64,000 nt of DNA from Marinobacter salsuginis (GTDB lineage: Bacteria > Pseudomonadota > Gammaproteobacteria > Pseudomonadales > Oleiphilaceae). Shown piece by piece: positions 28,933 through 38,518 of the stretch. Under the pieces are notes generated by a model, which saw only the letters and a list, made by a program, of their open reading frames with translations, did no database searches and was not told the origin of the DNA. Position 1 is the first letter of the stretch. Each line of letters opens with the position of its first letter. The DNA is taken from positions 248,001 through 312,000 of the forward strand of contig NZ_BGZH01000003.1 in assembly GCF_009617755.1 (NCBI RefSeq), in the 5' to 3' direction. A program made the translations under genes and the position numbers.

Positions 28933-30213
28933 TCAGTCTGCCATCGCCGTGGCCAGCGCAGCGGCCAACTCGTCCTGGGCAATCTCGGTCTGAGGCTCAT
29001 CAGCACGCAAGGGTTTCAGTCCCGCAGTTCCATTGGCCACCTCATTCTCACCCAGAATCACTGCGTACCTGGCGCCACTACGGTCAGCCTTCTTCATCTG
29101 GCTTTTAAAACTGCCGCCCCCACAGTGAGAAACGATAACTCGCTCCGGCAAGGCTGCACGCAGTTTTTCAGCCAATATGAGCGCTGGCGCCAACGCCCCG
29201 TCTCCCATAGCCGTCACATACACATCGGCGTTGCTGTTCACGTAATCCGGGACCAGCCCAAGCGTTTCCAGCAGCAGGATAAGACGCTCCAGACCCATTG
29301 CAAAGCCTACGGCGACTGTCGGTTTGCCACCCAGCTGTTCCACCAGGCCATCGTATCGGCCACCGGCGCACACGGTACCCTGGGCACCGAGACTGTCGGT
29401 TATCCATTCGAAGACGGTCTTGCCGTAATAATCCAGGCCCCGAACCAACGCCGGGTTAACTGAATACGCCACGCCCGCAGCATCCAGCAACGATTTCAGA
29501 CGCTCGAAATGCTCTCGGGATTCTTCATCAAGATAGTCGTCGAGGCTGGGCGCGTTTTCCAGGATCTTGCGGGTGGAAGGATCCTTGCTGTCCAGAATTC
29601 GCAAGGGATTAGACTCCAGGCGCCGCTGACTGTCTGCATCGAGGTCTGACTTGAACTGGCTCAGATACTCTACAAGGGCTGTCCGGTAAACCCGTCGAGA
29701 TTCGGACGTTCCAATGGAATTGATTTCCAGACGGGTATGCTCGGCAAGTCCGAGCTCTTTCCAGAGTCTCGCGGTCAGGATCAGCAATTCGGCATCGATA
29801 TCAGGACCAGTCATCCCGAAACATTCCACGCCGATCTGGTGGAATTGGCGATACCGCCCCTTTTGCGGACGTTCATGTCGGAACATGGGGCCCGTGTACC
29901 AGAGTCGACGGGTCTGGTTGAACAGGAGGCCGTGTTCCTCGGCCGCCCGGACACAACCGGCTGTACCCTCCGGACGCAAAGTCAGGCTGTCACCGTTGCG
30001 GTCTTCAAAGGTGTACATTTCCTTTTCGACAATGTCGGTGACTTCACCAATCGACCGCTTGAACAGGTCGGTCTGTTCCACGATCGGCATGCGGATTTCC
30101 TGGTAGCCATACTGGGACAGCACCCTGCGTACCGTGGATTCTACAAACTGCCATACGGGCGTCTGCTCCGGCAGGATATCGTTCATCCCGCGAATTGCCT
30201 GAATCTTTGCCAA
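28933..30213 (-). CDS. hisS: Histidyl-tRNA synthetase
   Basis: This 426-residue class II synthetase charges tRNA-His. It shows class II motif 2 ([17 protein letters not shown]), the ATP/His-binding [12 protein letters not shown], and the HisRS-specific signature [14 protein letters not shown]. The C-terminal anticodon-binding domain covers about 325-426. It lies between ispG and yfgM on the same strand, the standard order. Confidence 0.98.
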   Translation of the reverse strand: MAKIQAIRGMNDILPEQTPVWQFVESTVRRVLSQYGYQEIRMPIVEQTDLFKRSIGEVTDIVEKEMYTFEDRNGDSLTLRPEGTAGCVRAAEEHGLLFNQTRRLWYTGPMFRHERPQKGRYRQFHQIGVECFGMTGPDIDAELLILTARLWKELGLAEHTRLEINSIGTSESRRVYRTALVEYLSQFKSDLDADSQRRLESNPLRILDSKDPSTRKILENAPSLDDYLDEESREHFERLKSLLDAAGVAYSVNPALVRGLDYYGKTVFEWITDSLGAQGTVCAGGRYDGLVEQLGGKPTVAVGFAMGLERLILLLETLGLVPDYVNSNADVYVTAMGDGALAPALILAEKLRAALPERVIVSHCGGGSFKSQMKKADRSGARYAVILGENEVANGTAGLKPLRADEPQTEIAQDELAAALATAMAD

Positions 30214-30262
30214 TGTTAACCCTTAAATCTGTCTGGATGGTTGTGCCCGGGAATGGAAACGA

Positions 30263-31381
30263 TCAGTTGTCCGAACGGGCAATGATCGATTCTTCCTGTT
30301 CCTTGCGACGTGCCACTTCCTCGCGAATCAGGCGCTCCAGATCATCGGTCAACGTGGCATTGTCCAGCTTCTGGTTCGGTTTGCCCGCCATATAGAAAAG
30401 ATTCTTGGGGCTGCCACCGGTCAGTCCGAGGTCGGCAACTTTGGCCTCACCCGGGCCGTTGACGATGCATCCGATGATGGCCACATCGAGGGAGTCATTC
30501 ACATCCTCCAGCCGCGCTTCCAGGTCATTCATGGTCTGGATGACATCGAAGTTCTGGCGGGAACAGCTCGGACAGGCAATAAAATTGATGCCCCGGCTGC
30601 GCAGGCGAAGACTCTTGAGAATATCGAACCCCACCTTGATTTCCTGCACTGGATCCGCCGCCAGTGATACGCGTATGGTGTCGCCGATGCCATCCATCAG
30701 AAGCATGCCCAGCCCAATGGAGGACTTGACGGTGCCCGAGCGCAGGCCACCGGCTTCGGTAATACCCAGATGGAGCGGCTGTTCTATCTGCTGGGCGATC
30801 TTACGGTAGGCATCCACGGTCATGAACACCTCGGAGGCTTTCAGGCTGACCTTGAAGTCCTGGAAATCATGACGGTCGAGGATATCGATATGGCGCATGG
30901 CGGATTCCACCAGCGCGTCTGCCGTGGGTTCACCGTATTTACGCTGAAGAGACTTTTCCAGGGAACCGGCGTTTACACCGATCCGAATCGGAATGTTGCC
31001 GTCCCGCGCCGCGCTGATAACAGCACTGACGCGATCATCCCGGCCGATATTGCCCGGATTGATACGTAGACAGTCTACACCCAGCTCCGCCACCCTGAGC
31101 GCGATCTTGTAATCGAAATGGATGTCGGCGACCAGTGGCAGGGATACCCGCTCCCGAATCTTTCCGAACGCCTCTGCAGCGTCCATGGAAGGCACAGAAA
31201 CCCGCACGATGTCCGCACCCGCTTCCTGCAATGCCGTGATCTGGCCAACCGTGGCCTCCACGTCACAGGTGTTGGTGTTGGTCATGCTTTGCACCGCGAT
31301 CGGCGCGTCGCCACCCACAGGAACATTGCCCACCATGATCTGGCGGGATTTGCGTCTGGTAATCGGGGAATCCTGTTTCAT
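30263..31381 (-). CDS. ispG: 4-hydroxy-3-methylbut-2-en-1-yl diphosphate synthase
   Basis: This 372-residue iron-sulfur enzyme of the MEP isoprenoid pathway converts MEcPP to HMBPP. It has an N-terminal TIM barrel ([20 protein letters not shown]) and a C-terminal cluster domain. The [4Fe-4S] ligands lie in [11 protein letters not shown] and [11 protein letters not shown]. It sits between rodZ and hisS in the same operon-like block. As a cluster enzyme it depends on the assembly system whose local genes are incomplete here. Confidence 0.97.
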   Translation of the reverse strand: MKQDSPITRRKSRQIMVGNVPVGGDAPIAVQSMTNTNTCDVEATVGQITALQEAGADIVRVSVPSMDAAEAFGKIRERVSLPLVADIHFDYKIALRVAELGVDCLRINPGNIGRDDRVSAVISAARDGNIPIRIGVNAGSLEKSLQRKYGEPTADALVESAMRHIDILDRHDFQDFKVSLKASEVFMTVDAYRKIAQQIEQPLHLGITEAGGLRSGTVKSSIGLGMLLMDGIGDTIRVSLAADPVQEIKVGFDILKSLRLRSRGINFIACPSCSRQNFDVIQTMNDLEARLEDVNDSLDVAIIGCIVNGPGEAKVADLGLTGGSPKNLFYMAGKPNQKLDNATLTDDLERLIREEVARRKEQEESIIARSDN

Positions 31382-31416
31382 GTCTTGCTGACCGATATAG
31401 AAAATTTGATCAAGTT

Positions 31417-32448
31417 TCAGATTGTCAGGGTAAATTCTGACCGGTTATTGACAACCCGGTAGCCGCCGATATCCACGGGCTCACCCTGGAAACGGATGGA
31501 TTCGACCGCATCGACCGCACCAATAACAACCCTGAGCGGCGCTGGTCCGGCAACATCGATCTGGTCTCCGTTCCGCTGAAGCGAATTCACCAACCGGTTA
31601 CCCGCAGCATCACTGACCTGAACCCAACAATCGTCGCTGAAGCGAATCTGAAGCCGGCCTGTGTCCGCCACTTCAGAAAAGCCATTTGGATTTTCAAGAA
31701 CCGGATCCGGCGTCTGAACAACCGCCGGAATCTGCTCGGTCACCGGGTCGACCGGCTCCTGAACGGAGTCTTCAACGACTGCAGTGTCTGCCGTGGCCTG
31801 AGCCCCGCCAGCATCCAGTTCAACTTGTTCTGGCGACGGCTCCTGGGGCTCTGCAACCTCAGGCTCAGATTCCACTACTGCAGGCTCAGGCTCTTCAACG
31901 GTTGCTACAGCCTGAGGCTCGGAACGCTCTGGCTCAGCCGACGCTGTCAACTGCTCAGTTGCCCCCTGCTCTTCCTCCTCAGGCAACGCCTCAGACTCCG
32001 TTACCGCCTCCGAGGGTGCGGCATCCTGTTTAGGAAGCAGGAAGGTAAACGCCAGATAACCGGCAATACCCAGGACGACCAGAAAGAACAGGGCCTTGGC
32101 CAGCTGGCGTTTCCGACGTCTGCGGCGCTCAATATCAACCAGAGGATTGGCTTCCTGCTCCTGTTCGCGCTGTTGCCGGATTGGCTCCAGCTCCTGATCC
32201 AGATCGGCGATTACCGCATCCGCATCCAACCCAACCTGTCTTGCATAAGCCCTGACATACCCTTTCAGAAAGAGTTCACTGTCAATCTGGCTGTAATCTC
32301 CCGACTCTATCGCCTGGATCACCGAGGGGCGCAGATGCTGCGCTGCGGCGACATCTCCGGTGCTCAAACCGGCTTTTTCCCTTGCTTTCTGTAGCTGCTG
32401 CCCTACGGGGTCCTTCATCGCTGGCTGTGGATTTTCTTCAGTTGCCAT
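31417..32448 (-). CDS. rodZ: RodZ-like cell-shape protein (HTH, membrane span, DUF4115)
   Basis: This 343-residue bitopic protein has an N-terminal Cro/CI-type helix-turn-helix (residues 15-85, including [18 protein letters not shown]). A basic stretch RRRRRKR precedes one transmembrane helix ([20 protein letters not shown]). A long Glu/Pro-rich periplasmic linker (about 145-265) leads to a C-terminal beta-rich DUF4115 domain. RodZ links MreB to the cell-wall elongation machinery. The start overlaps pilF by 11 bases, so translation is coupled. The acidic linker is low-complexity and likely variable between strains. Confidence 0.93.
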   Translation of the reverse strand: MATEENPQPAMKDPVGQQLQKAREKAGLSTGDVAAAQHLRPSVIQAIESGDYSQIDSELFLKGYVRAYARQVGLDADAVIADLDQELEPIRQQREQEQEANPLVDIERRRRRKRQLAKALFFLVVLGIAGYLAFTFLLPKQDAAPSEAVTESEALPEEEEQGATEQLTASAEPERSEPQAVATVEEPEPAVVESEPEVAEPQEPSPEQVELDAGGAQATADTAVVEDSVQEPVDPVTEQIPAVVQTPDPVLENPNGFSEVADTGRLQIRFSDDCWVQVSDAAGNRLVNSLQRNGDQIDVAGPAPLRVVIGAVDAVESIRFQGEPVDIGGYRVVNNRSEFTLTI

Positions 32449-33244
32449 TAGAAATCAGCACCTTATATTGTTGGTATTCGACTGACTCCGGAAATTTATT
32501 TCTGAGCTGAAGTGCAAGGCTCGCTTCCTGGTCTTCATCACTGTAATAGCGGGCAATACGAATGCCGGTAAGAAGACTCTCCGGTGAATGAACCAGACGC
32601 TGATTTCTCTGCATCATTGAAATCAGGCGCGAATAGTAACGGGCCGCATCGTCGTAGTCACCGGTCTCAACAGACACCCGTGAAAGCGCCAGCAGGGAGC
32701 GGGCATCACCCCGCGTCAGCTCAACCGCCCGGCGATAAGATGTGGCGGCAGCCTCCAGTTCTCCGAGCCGCTCCTGAGTCATGCCAAGGTTAAAGAACAC
32801 CGACCCCCGGTCCTGGTAACCAGTATCCCTTGATGCAGCGCGGAACTGGTCGCGCGCATCTTCCATCCGGTTCTGGCCGAACAGGAAGGCACCGTAGTAG
32901 ACTCGCGCCCTGGTATAGCCCGGATCCTCGGAAATAGCCTGTTTGAAATTGCGCTCCGCAAGCTCGGGTTCACTCTCGGCGTTGTAAACAAGACCCATCG
33001 CGGCCCTGGCTCCAGGGTCATCTGAATCGAGCTTCAACGCCCTGTCGAGGTGATGACGCGCACGCTCGAGGTTGCCCTGTCCTATATAGGCTGTAGCCAG
33101 TTTGACATAGTTATCCAGTGCTTCCTGCTTATCCGCTTCCCGTGAAAACCGACTGTCGGTGGTGGTAACGCAACCTGTAACCAGCACAGTCAGCAGCACG
33201 GCCACTAACATGGAAAAGCGTCGGTTTGCTGGTGTCGTTATCAC
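32438..33244 (-). CDS. pilF: Type IV pilus biogenesis/stability lipoprotein PilF (PilW)
   Basis: This 268-residue TPR lipoprotein is required for outer-membrane assembly of the PilQ secretin. I chose the GTG at 33244 because it follows the site AGGAAGGGG and gives a normal lipoprotein signal: basic NRR, hydrophobic core, VTGC with Cys25. The longer frame to 33367 would bury this signal behind 41 extra residues. About six TPR units follow (for example ERARHHLDRALKLDSDDPGA). The gene precedes rodZ with an 11-base overlap. It implies type IV pili encoded elsewhere. Confidence 0.92.
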   Translation of the reverse strand: MITTPANRRFSMLVAVLLTVLVTGCVTTTDSRFSREADKQEALDNYVKLATAYIGQGNLERARHHLDRALKLDSDDPGARAAMGLVYNAESEPELAERNFKQAISEDPGYTRARVYYGAFLFGQNRMEDARDQFRAASRDTGYQDRGSVFFNLGMTQERLGELEAAATSYRRAVELTRGDARSLLALSRVSVETGDYDDAARYYSRLISMMQRNQRLVHSPESLLTGIRIARYYSDEDQEASLALQLRNKFPESVEYQQYKVLISNGN

Positions 33245-33285
33245 GGGTGTCCCCTTCCTCGATTGGGCTGCAAGACGTTCCTGGT

Positions 33286-34398
33286 TCAGGGATTTACCTG
33301 CTGAACCTGAATATACCTCTGGCTCCGACGGGTCCTGTCTTCGACGCGCCCTACCAGCTGACCACACGCGGCATCAATGTCGTCTCCCCGGGTGGTTCGG
33401 ATGGTCGTGATGTAACCGGCCTCGTTCAGAGCCGTCTGGAAGCGACGGGTCGCATTCATGCTTGGCCGCCGGAAATCGCTTTCCGGGAACGGATTAAAGG
33501 GAATCAGGTTGATCTTGCACGGCAGATCCCTCAGAAGCACTGCCAGCTCGCGGGCATGCTCTGGCTGATCGTTCATCCCCTCGATCACGGTGTATTCGAT
33601 CGTTGCCTTGCGCTTGTCCGGCAACCGGGCGAAGTAGCGCTTGGTCGCAGCCAGCAGTTCTGCTATCGGGTACTTTTTATTCAACGGAACCAGTTTGTTA
33701 CGAAGTTCATCATTCGGCGCATGCAGGGAAATGGCCAGTGAAACATCGGTAACTTCCGACAGGCGGTCCAGAGCCGGCACAACACCGGATGTGCTGAGAG
33801 TAACTCGACGCTTGGAGATCCCGTAGGCCAGATCTTCCATCATGAGGTTCATGGCATCGACGACGTTGTCGAAATTGAGGAGGGGCTCGCCCATGCCCAT
33901 CATGACCACGTTGGTTATCGGTCGATCCGGACCCGGCTCGAAAGGCATAAAGGCCTTGCGCGCGACCCATACCTGGCCGATAACTTCCGCCGCGGTAAGA
34001 TTACGGTTGAATCCACGCTTGCCCGTGGAGCAGAAGGTGCAGTCCAGACTGCAACCAATCTGTGAGGAAACGCAAAGCGTGCCTCGCTCCCCGTCTGGTA
34101 TCAGCACGGTCTCGACACTGTTGCCGTTGTCCATGCGCATCACCCATTTGCGGGTGCCGTCTTTGGACGTTTCGTCGTAAACCACCTCAGGACCACGGAT
34201 CTCGGCAACCTGCTTCAGCTTCTCCCGCAGCGCCTTGCTCATATTGGTCATTTGATCGAAGTCATCAGCGCCACGCTGATGTATCCACTGCAACACCTGT
34301 GTGGCACGAAAACGCTTCTCTCCCAGGGATTCGAAGAAAGCTTCGAGCTTGGCTTTCGGCATCCCCAGAAGATTGGTTTTTTCAGCGGCCGCTGTCAT
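33286..34398 (-). CDS. rlmN: 23S rRNA/tRNA (adenine-C2) methyltransferase RlmN
   Basis: This 370-residue radical SAM enzyme methylates C2 of A2503 in 23S rRNA and A37 in some tRNAs. The cluster motif is Cys116-x3-Cys120-x2-Cys123 ([12 protein letters not shown]). The second catalytic Cys345 is in DIDAACGQL, the N-terminal domain covers about 1-100, and MGMGEPLLN is the GGEP-like SAM contact. It lies between ndk and pilF, as in related bacteria. Confidence 0.97.
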   Translation of the reverse strand: MTAAAEKTNLLGMPKAKLEAFFESLGEKRFRATQVLQWIHQRGADDFDQMTNMSKALREKLKQVAEIRGPEVVYDETSKDGTRKWVMRMDNGNSVETVLIPDGERGTLCVSSQIGCSLDCTFCSTGKRGFNRNLTAAEVIGQVWVARKAFMPFEPGPDRPITNVVMMGMGEPLLNFDNVVDAMNLMMEDLAYGISKRRVTLSTSGVVPALDRLSEVTDVSLAISLHAPNDELRNKLVPLNKKYPIAELLAATKRYFARLPDKRKATIEYTVIEGMNDQPEHARELAVLLRDLPCKINLIPFNPFPESDFRRPSMNATRRFQTALNEAGYITTIRTTRGDDIDAACGQLVGRVEDRTRRSQRYIQVQQVNP

Positions 34399-34425
34399 TT
34401 CATAACCTCGATCAGATAACCAATT

Positions 34426-34451
34426 CGGAGGCGACCATCCGGTCGCCTCCG
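34426..34451. terminator. Hairpin after ndk
   Basis: CGGAGGCGACC pairs perfectly with GGTCGCCTCCG around ATCC, between ndk and rlmN. There is no T-run, so it may attenuate or stabilise the ndk transcript rather than end it. Confidence 0.5.
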
Positions 34452-34461
34452 ATCAACGCGA

Positions 34462-34890
34462 TCAGCCCCGCGGGCAGATCTCGTTGTCATTGAAGAAATA
34501 GGCGATTTCGCGCTCTGCTGAAGCTGCGGAATCAGAGCCGTGAACGGCGTTCGCGTCGATGGAAGAGGCGAAATCGGCACGGATGGTGCCAGCATCGGCT
34601 TCCTTCGGGTTGGTCGCGCCCATCAGATCACGGTTCTTGAGGATGGCGCCCTCGCCTTCCAGAACCTGGACAACCACCGGACCGGAGGTCATGAAAGCAA
34701 CCAGATCGTTAAAGAACGGACGCTCTTTGTGCTCTGCGTAGAAGCCTTCCGCCTGCTCCTGGGTGAGGTGCATCATCTTGGCAGCAACAATGTTCAGTCC
34801 CGCTTTCTCAAAGCGGCTGTAGATTTCGCCGATCACGTTTTTTGCTACCGCGTCGGGCTTGATAATCGAGAGCGTGCGCTCAGTTGCCAT
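34462..34890 (-). CDS. ndk: Nucleoside diphosphate kinase
   Basis: This 142-residue enzyme balances NTP pools by phosphate transfer through a His intermediate. Its start [13 protein letters not shown] and active-site [16 protein letters not shown] with His117 match the family. The ATG at 34890 matches the conserved start and follows GGAGAAAG; the longer frame to 34953 is rejected. In Pseudomonas ndk follows the isc operon (from memory). Here it directly follows iscS. Confidence 0.97.
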   Translation of the reverse strand: MATERTLSIIKPDAVAKNVIGEIYSRFEKAGLNIVAAKMMHLTQEQAEGFYAEHKERPFFNDLVAFMTSGPVVVQVLEGEGAILKNRDLMGATNPKEADAGTIRADFASSIDANAVHGSDSAASAEREIAYFFNDNEICPRG

Positions 34891-34927
34891 GGTCTTTCTC
34901 CAGTTTGTGGATGGTAAAAATTCTGGC

Positions 34928-34943
34928 CTGCGATTATACGCAG
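34928..34943 (-). promoter_or_regulatory. ndk promoter -10 within a palindrome
   Basis: A perfect TATAAT (minus strand, 34938-34933) lies inside the inverted repeat CTGCG-N6-CGCAG, in the 68-base gap between iscS and ndk. No good -35 is seen 17 bases upstream (TAGGAA), so activation or an extended -10 is likely. Confidence 0.5.
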
Positions 34944-34958
34944 TCCGGGGCAAACTTC

Positions 34959-36107
34959 CTACCGCACTGCGCGGAGGCGGCTAACAACATCAACTATTTG
35001 CGAACTGGCAAAGGCCACGTCCTCTTCGGTGGTGAAACGGCCGAAGGAAAAACGCAGCGCCCGATGGGCCTGCTCATCACTCAGCCCAATACCACGCAAA
35101 ACATAAGAAGGTTCTACTGTGGCCGAAGCGCAGGCCGAACCGGAGGAGACCGCCAGATCCCGAAGGCCCAGCATCAGGGACTCGGCATCAACGCCGTCAA
35201 AGGACAGATTCACTATACCGGGCACGCGATTGCTTTCACTGCCGTTAAGACTGACACCGTCGAGAGACTGAAGCCCCGCCAGAAAAGACTTCCGGAGCGC
35301 CTCCAGTTTAACGATTTCTTCCTCAAGCCCGGATTGAGCCAGTGAAAACGCTTTTCCCATTCCCACGATCTGGTGGGTCGGCAAGGTTCCTGAGCGCATT
35401 CCCCGTTCATGGCCACCGCCATGGATCTGGGCTTCAATTTGCACGTCCGGGGACCGCCTCACGTAGAGAGCGCCCACCCCTTTCGGCCCATACACCTTGT
35501 GCCCGGAGAGCGCTAACAGATCTACCGGCATGGAACCAACATCAATGGCCATCTTGCCGCCGGCCTGGGCGGCGTCCACATGGAAAAGAACGCCACGCTG
35601 ACGCAATTCGGCACCAATAGCGGCAATATCGTTGATCGTTCCCAGCTCGTTGTTCACCAGCATCAGGCTGACAAGCACGGTATTTTCCTGCAACGCATCC
35701 AACACCTGCTCACAACTGATGGTCCCGTCGGCTGCGGGATCCAGCCAGGTAACATCGGTCCCCTGGTGCTCCAGCCACTTGCAGGTATCGACGACGGCCT
35801 TGTGCTCAATCTTCGAGGTAATGATATGAACACCCTGCCGGCCTGCCACAGCGCCCTTGATCGCCAGGTTATCCGATTCCGTGGCGCCTGACGTCCAGAC
35901 GATTTCCCGGGGGTCGGCGTGAATCAGCCCGGCAACCTGCTTGCGTGCAGCTTCCACAGCAGCTTCCGCTTGCCAACCGTAGGCGTGCGTCCGGGATGCA
36001 GGATTACCGAAAACGCCATCCAGCGTGAGGTACTTCATCATTTCATCGGCGACAGCAGGATCAACGGGCGTGGTGGCCGCGTAATCCATATAAACGGGCT
36101 TTTTCAT
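34959..36107 (-). CDS. iscS: Cysteine desulfurase IscS, C-terminally short
   Basis: This 382-residue PLP enzyme removes sulfur from cysteine for Fe-S cluster and thio-cofactor synthesis. PLP Lys204 is in [10 protein letters not shown] and the persulfide Cys326 is in [10 protein letters not shown]; other family segments such as [13 protein letters not shown] and [13 protein letters not shown] are intact. The ATG at 36107 ([17 protein letters not shown]) is the family start. The protein ends right after the helix equivalent to VSKLREL, so the last roughly 20 residues of typical IscS (the tail that contacts IscU) are missing. No iscU, iscA, hscBA, fdx or iscX follows; ndk comes next. Confidence 0.93.
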   Translation of the reverse strand: MKKPVYMDYAATTPVDPAVADEMMKYLTLDGVFGNPASRTHAYGWQAEAAVEAARKQVAGLIHADPREIVWTSGATESDNLAIKGAVAGRQGVHIITSKIEHKAVVDTCKWLEHQGTDVTWLDPAADGTISCEQVLDALQENTVLVSLMLVNNELGTINDIAAIGAELRQRGVLFHVDAAQAGGKMAIDVGSMPVDLLALSGHKVYGPKGVGALYVRRSPDVQIEAQIHGGGHERGMRSGTLPTHQIVGMGKAFSLAQSGLEEEIVKLEALRKSFLAGLQSLDGVSLNGSESNRVPGIVNLSFDGVDAESLMLGLRDLAVSSGSACASATVEPSYVLRGIGLSDEQAHRALRFSFGRFTTEEDVAFASSQIVDVVSRLRAVR

Positions 36108-36129
36108 GGGATCCGGAAACTTGTTGGTG

Positions 36130-36627
36130 TCAGGCCGGCGCCTGATCAGACAGGCGTTCGGTGTTGATGGTTTCTGAGCCGTTGTCAGACTGACGGCGGT
36201 TCTGCCGGTCCGCAACCTGGCGAATTTCGTGTTTTCTCATCAGATCTCCGAGACTTATCTCGCTCAGGAACTGATGAATCTGATCGCTGAGATCAGACCA
36301 GAGATGGTGGGTCAGGCATTTCTCGCCATTCTGGCAATCACCTTTATTGCCACACCGTGTTGTATCCAGCGACTCGCTGACGGCGTCGACAACTTCGGCA
36401 ATATAAAGCTCAGCCGCCGGACGACTGAGTTTATAACCTCCTCCGGGGCCGCGAATACTGACAACCAGTTTCTGGCGGCGGAGACGGGAGAAAAGCTGTT
36501 CCAGGTAGGACAGTGAGATTTCCTGACGGGCCGAAATATCAGCGAGACTCACCGGCCCCTGATCTCCATGCAGAGCCAGATCAAGCATTGCCGTGACGGC
36601 ATAGCGGCCTTTGGTGGTCAACTTCAT
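36130..36627 (-). CDS. iscR: Fe-S cluster-sensing regulator IscR
   Basis: This 165-residue Rrf2-family repressor has an N-terminal winged helix ([18 protein letters not shown]; recognition region [16 protein letters not shown]). The cluster ligands Cys92, Cys98, Cys104 and His107 ([18 protein letters not shown]) are at the same positions as in E. coli. The [2Fe-2S] form represses its own operon through type 1 sites. The gene lies 22 bases before iscS. A promoter with a matching operator lies immediately upstream. Confidence 0.96.
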   Translation of the reverse strand: MKLTTKGRYAVTAMLDLALHGDQGPVSLADISARQEISLSYLEQLFSRLRRQKLVVSIRGPGGGYKLSRPAAELYIAEVVDAVSESLDTTRCGNKGDCQNGEKCLTHHLWSDLSDQIHQFLSEISLGDLMRKHEIRQVADRQNRRQSDNGSETINTERLSDQAPA

Positions 36628-36672
36628 AGTGTCAGCCCCGTGACGGGATTGAATCTCAAAAACGCAGCTGAG

Positions 36673-36705
36673 AGTATGAATTGACCAACCATTTCAGTCA
36701 AGTAT
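36673..36705 (-). promoter_or_regulatory. iscR promoter with IscR type 1 operator
   Basis: On the minus strand TTGACT, a 17-base spacer and CATACT form the promoter (36701-36673). The overlapping ATACTTGACTGAAAT at 36705-36691 matches the left half of the IscR type 1 consensus (ATASYYGACTRWWWY) exactly. The right half (36690-36681) is weaker. It begins at the cysE stop codon and supports autorepression by holo-IscR. Confidence 0.7.
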
Positions 36706-37479
36706 TCAGCGGCGCACCTCATCGTCATCACGGACGCAATCAAAGTCCTCTTCCTGTAACGGCGGCAGCTCGCCATTCTGGTATTCACTGTTCACCTTAC
36801 GCAATGCCTTGCACATGTTCTCGATGCGATCATCCACCGCATGCATGTGATCAAGCAGCGAGCGCATGGCCCGGGCAACCGGGTCTGGCATTTCCTCAGT
36901 CACACCATAGGCGTCGAAGCCCATGCGCTCTTCCATCTCCTTGCGGCGCGCATCATCCTCGCCTTTACGCTTGACGATGACTCGGCCCGGAATACCTACC
37001 ACCGTTGCTCCTGCGGGCACTTCCTTCGTAACCACGGAATTCGACCCGATCTTGGCACCCTCGCCCACTTCAAAGGGCCCCAGAATCTTTGCGCCGGCAC
37101 CAACCACGACGCTGTTGCCAATCGTGGGGTGGCGCTTGCCTTTGTTCCAGCTGGTTCCGCCAAGGGTAACGCCTTGATAAAGGGTAACGTCATCGCCTAT
37201 AACCGTGGTCTCGCCAATGACCACGCCCATGCCATGGTCAATGAAAAACCGGCGCCCGATGGTCGCGCCCGGATGGATCTCGATGCCGGTCAGCCACCGG
37301 GCAATGGTGGAGATGGTCCGAGCAAGCCATTTCAGACCGAGGCTCCACAACCAATGGGAAAACCGATGAAAAAGCAGTGCGTGCAAGCCCGGATAGTTGG
37401 TCAGGACCTCAAAGGTGTTCCTCGCGGCGGGATCCCGATGGAACACGCTGTTAATGTCTTCCCGCAAACGCTCAAACAT
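36706..37479 (-). CDS. cysE: Serine O-acetyltransferase
   Basis: This 257-residue enzyme makes O-acetylserine, the carbon precursor of cysteine. It has the N-terminal helical domain ([18 protein letters not shown]) and a left-handed beta-helix with hexapeptide repeats ([37 protein letters not shown]). The C-terminal stretch past about residue 180 is longer than the E. coli tail. I chose the ATG at 37479, as its AGGATAATGGCC spacing and the family start MFERLRED fit better than the ATG six bases upstream. It lies beside iscR and iscS, linking cysteine supply to desulfuration, and overlaps trmJ by eight bases. Confidence 0.95.
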   Translation of the reverse strand: MFERLREDINSVFHRDPAARNTFEVLTNYPGLHALLFHRFSHWLWSLGLKWLARTISTIARWLTGIEIHPGATIGRRFFIDHGMGVVIGETTVIGDDVTLYQGVTLGGTSWNKGKRHPTIGNSVVVGAGAKILGPFEVGEGAKIGSNSVVTKEVPAGATVVGIPGRVIVKRKGEDDARRKEMEERMGFDAYGVTEEMPDPVARAMRSLLDHMHAVDDRIENMCKALRKVNSEYQNGELPPLQEEDFDCVRDDDEVRR

Positions 37480-38335
37480 GGCCATTATCCTGTTCCGTCG
37501 CCGCAGTGCCGGCCTCGGTTGATTTGCTGCTATTCTGTGTACCTGCCGCCTTCTGAACAGCAGTGAGAATACCCCTGAGAATGTTGATTTCCATCTGATC
37601 CAGTCTGGCCCGCTGGAACAGACGCCGCAAGCGCGTCATCAGTTGCCTGGGGTTCTCCCGTCGATGAAAATCCACATCAATCAGCACCTGCTCGAGGTGC
37701 CCGAAAAAGCCCTCGACATCGTGAACTTTGGCCGGCGGCACGTCCCAGCCTTCGTCCCCGGGTCTGGTCATCGACTTTAGGTATGGGCTCCCCTCACCGC
37801 CTTCAAGGCTGCGCAGATAATACATTCGCAATTCATAGCACATCACCTGAACAGCCATGGCCAGATTCAGGGAACTGTAATCCGGGTTAGACGGGATATG
37901 AATGTGGTAGTGGCAACGCTGCAGCTCGTCGTTGCTCAGACCATGATTCTCTCTTCCGAATACCAGGGCCACCGGGCCATTTTCTGCGTGGCCTGCCGCG
38001 GCCGCTGCGGCCTCAGGTGGCGCACAAACCGGCCATGGCACCTTTCTTCCCCGGGCACTTGTCCCCATCACCAGCACGCAGTCGGAAAGCGCCTCGTCCA
38101 GCGAAGACACCACATGAGCGTTATCAAGCACATCAGACGCTCCCGCCGCGCGAGCGTAGGACGCCTCATCCGGAAAAGAAGCCGGGTTAACCAGCCACAG
38201 ATTGCCCAACCCCATATTTTTCATGGCTCGGGCAACAGCGCCGATGTTGCCGGAATGAGATGTCTCTACCAGAACAATCCGGATCTGATCCTGAAATGTT
38301 TCTGTCCCTTCCTGTGGAAGTGCGCTTTTGTGCAT
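37472..38335 (-). CDS. trmJ: tRNA (cytidine/uridine-2'-O-)-methyltransferase TrmJ
   Basis: This 287-residue SPOUT-class enzyme 2'-O-methylates position 32 of tRNAs. It has the N-terminal alpha/beta-knot domain ([52 protein letters not shown]) and a C-terminal helical dimerisation extension. The ATG at 38335 is used; the TTG upstream in frame is rejected. It is the first gene of the leftward block and is divergent from the suhB-like gene. The trmJ-cysE-iscRS order is conserved in related bacteria. Confidence 0.95.
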   Translation of the reverse strand: MHKSALPQEGTETFQDQIRIVLVETSHSGNIGAVARAMKNMGLGNLWLVNPASFPDEASYARAAGASDVLDNAHVVSSLDEALSDCVLVMGTSARGRKVPWPVCAPPEAAAAAAGHAENGPVALVFGRENHGLSNDELQRCHYHIHIPSNPDYSSLNLAMAVQVMCYELRMYYLRSLEGGEGSPYLKSMTRPGDEGWDVPPAKVHDVEGFFGHLEQVLIDVDFHRRENPRQLMTRLRRLFQRARLDQMEINILRGILTAVQKAAGTQNSSKSTEAGTAATEQDNGHV

Positions 38336-38473
38336 TGCTAGCAGGCCCAAGGTTGTTGATCAGGGCGGCAATGATAGCAGAAAGCACCGCCTCACTGCCC
38401 CTCCGGACAACCCGTAACCTCTGATTATCCGTGCTATTGCTGAGTCAAAAAACATACAAGCGGGGTGATCTTT

Positions 38474-38482
38474 TGCTATGAT
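38474..38482 (+). promoter_or_regulatory. Extended -10 promoter of the suhB-like gene
   Basis: TGC followed by TATGAT is an extended -10 element, with a weak -35 (ATACAA) 17 bases upstream. The predicted leader is only 18-30 bases. Confidence 0.55.
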
Positions 38483-38518
38483 ACCCGGCCTTCACACACC
38501 CGGATAATGAACACTCAG

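Noticed and set aside
33245..33367. N-terminal extension of PilF
   Set aside because: It would place 41 polar residues before the lipoprotein signal; the GTG at 33244 has a strong ribosome binding site and gives a normal signal peptide.
36108..36215. N-terminal extension of IscS overlapping iscR
   Set aside because: The added residues are out-of-frame iscR sequence with no IscS similarity; the conserved start is the ATG at 36107.
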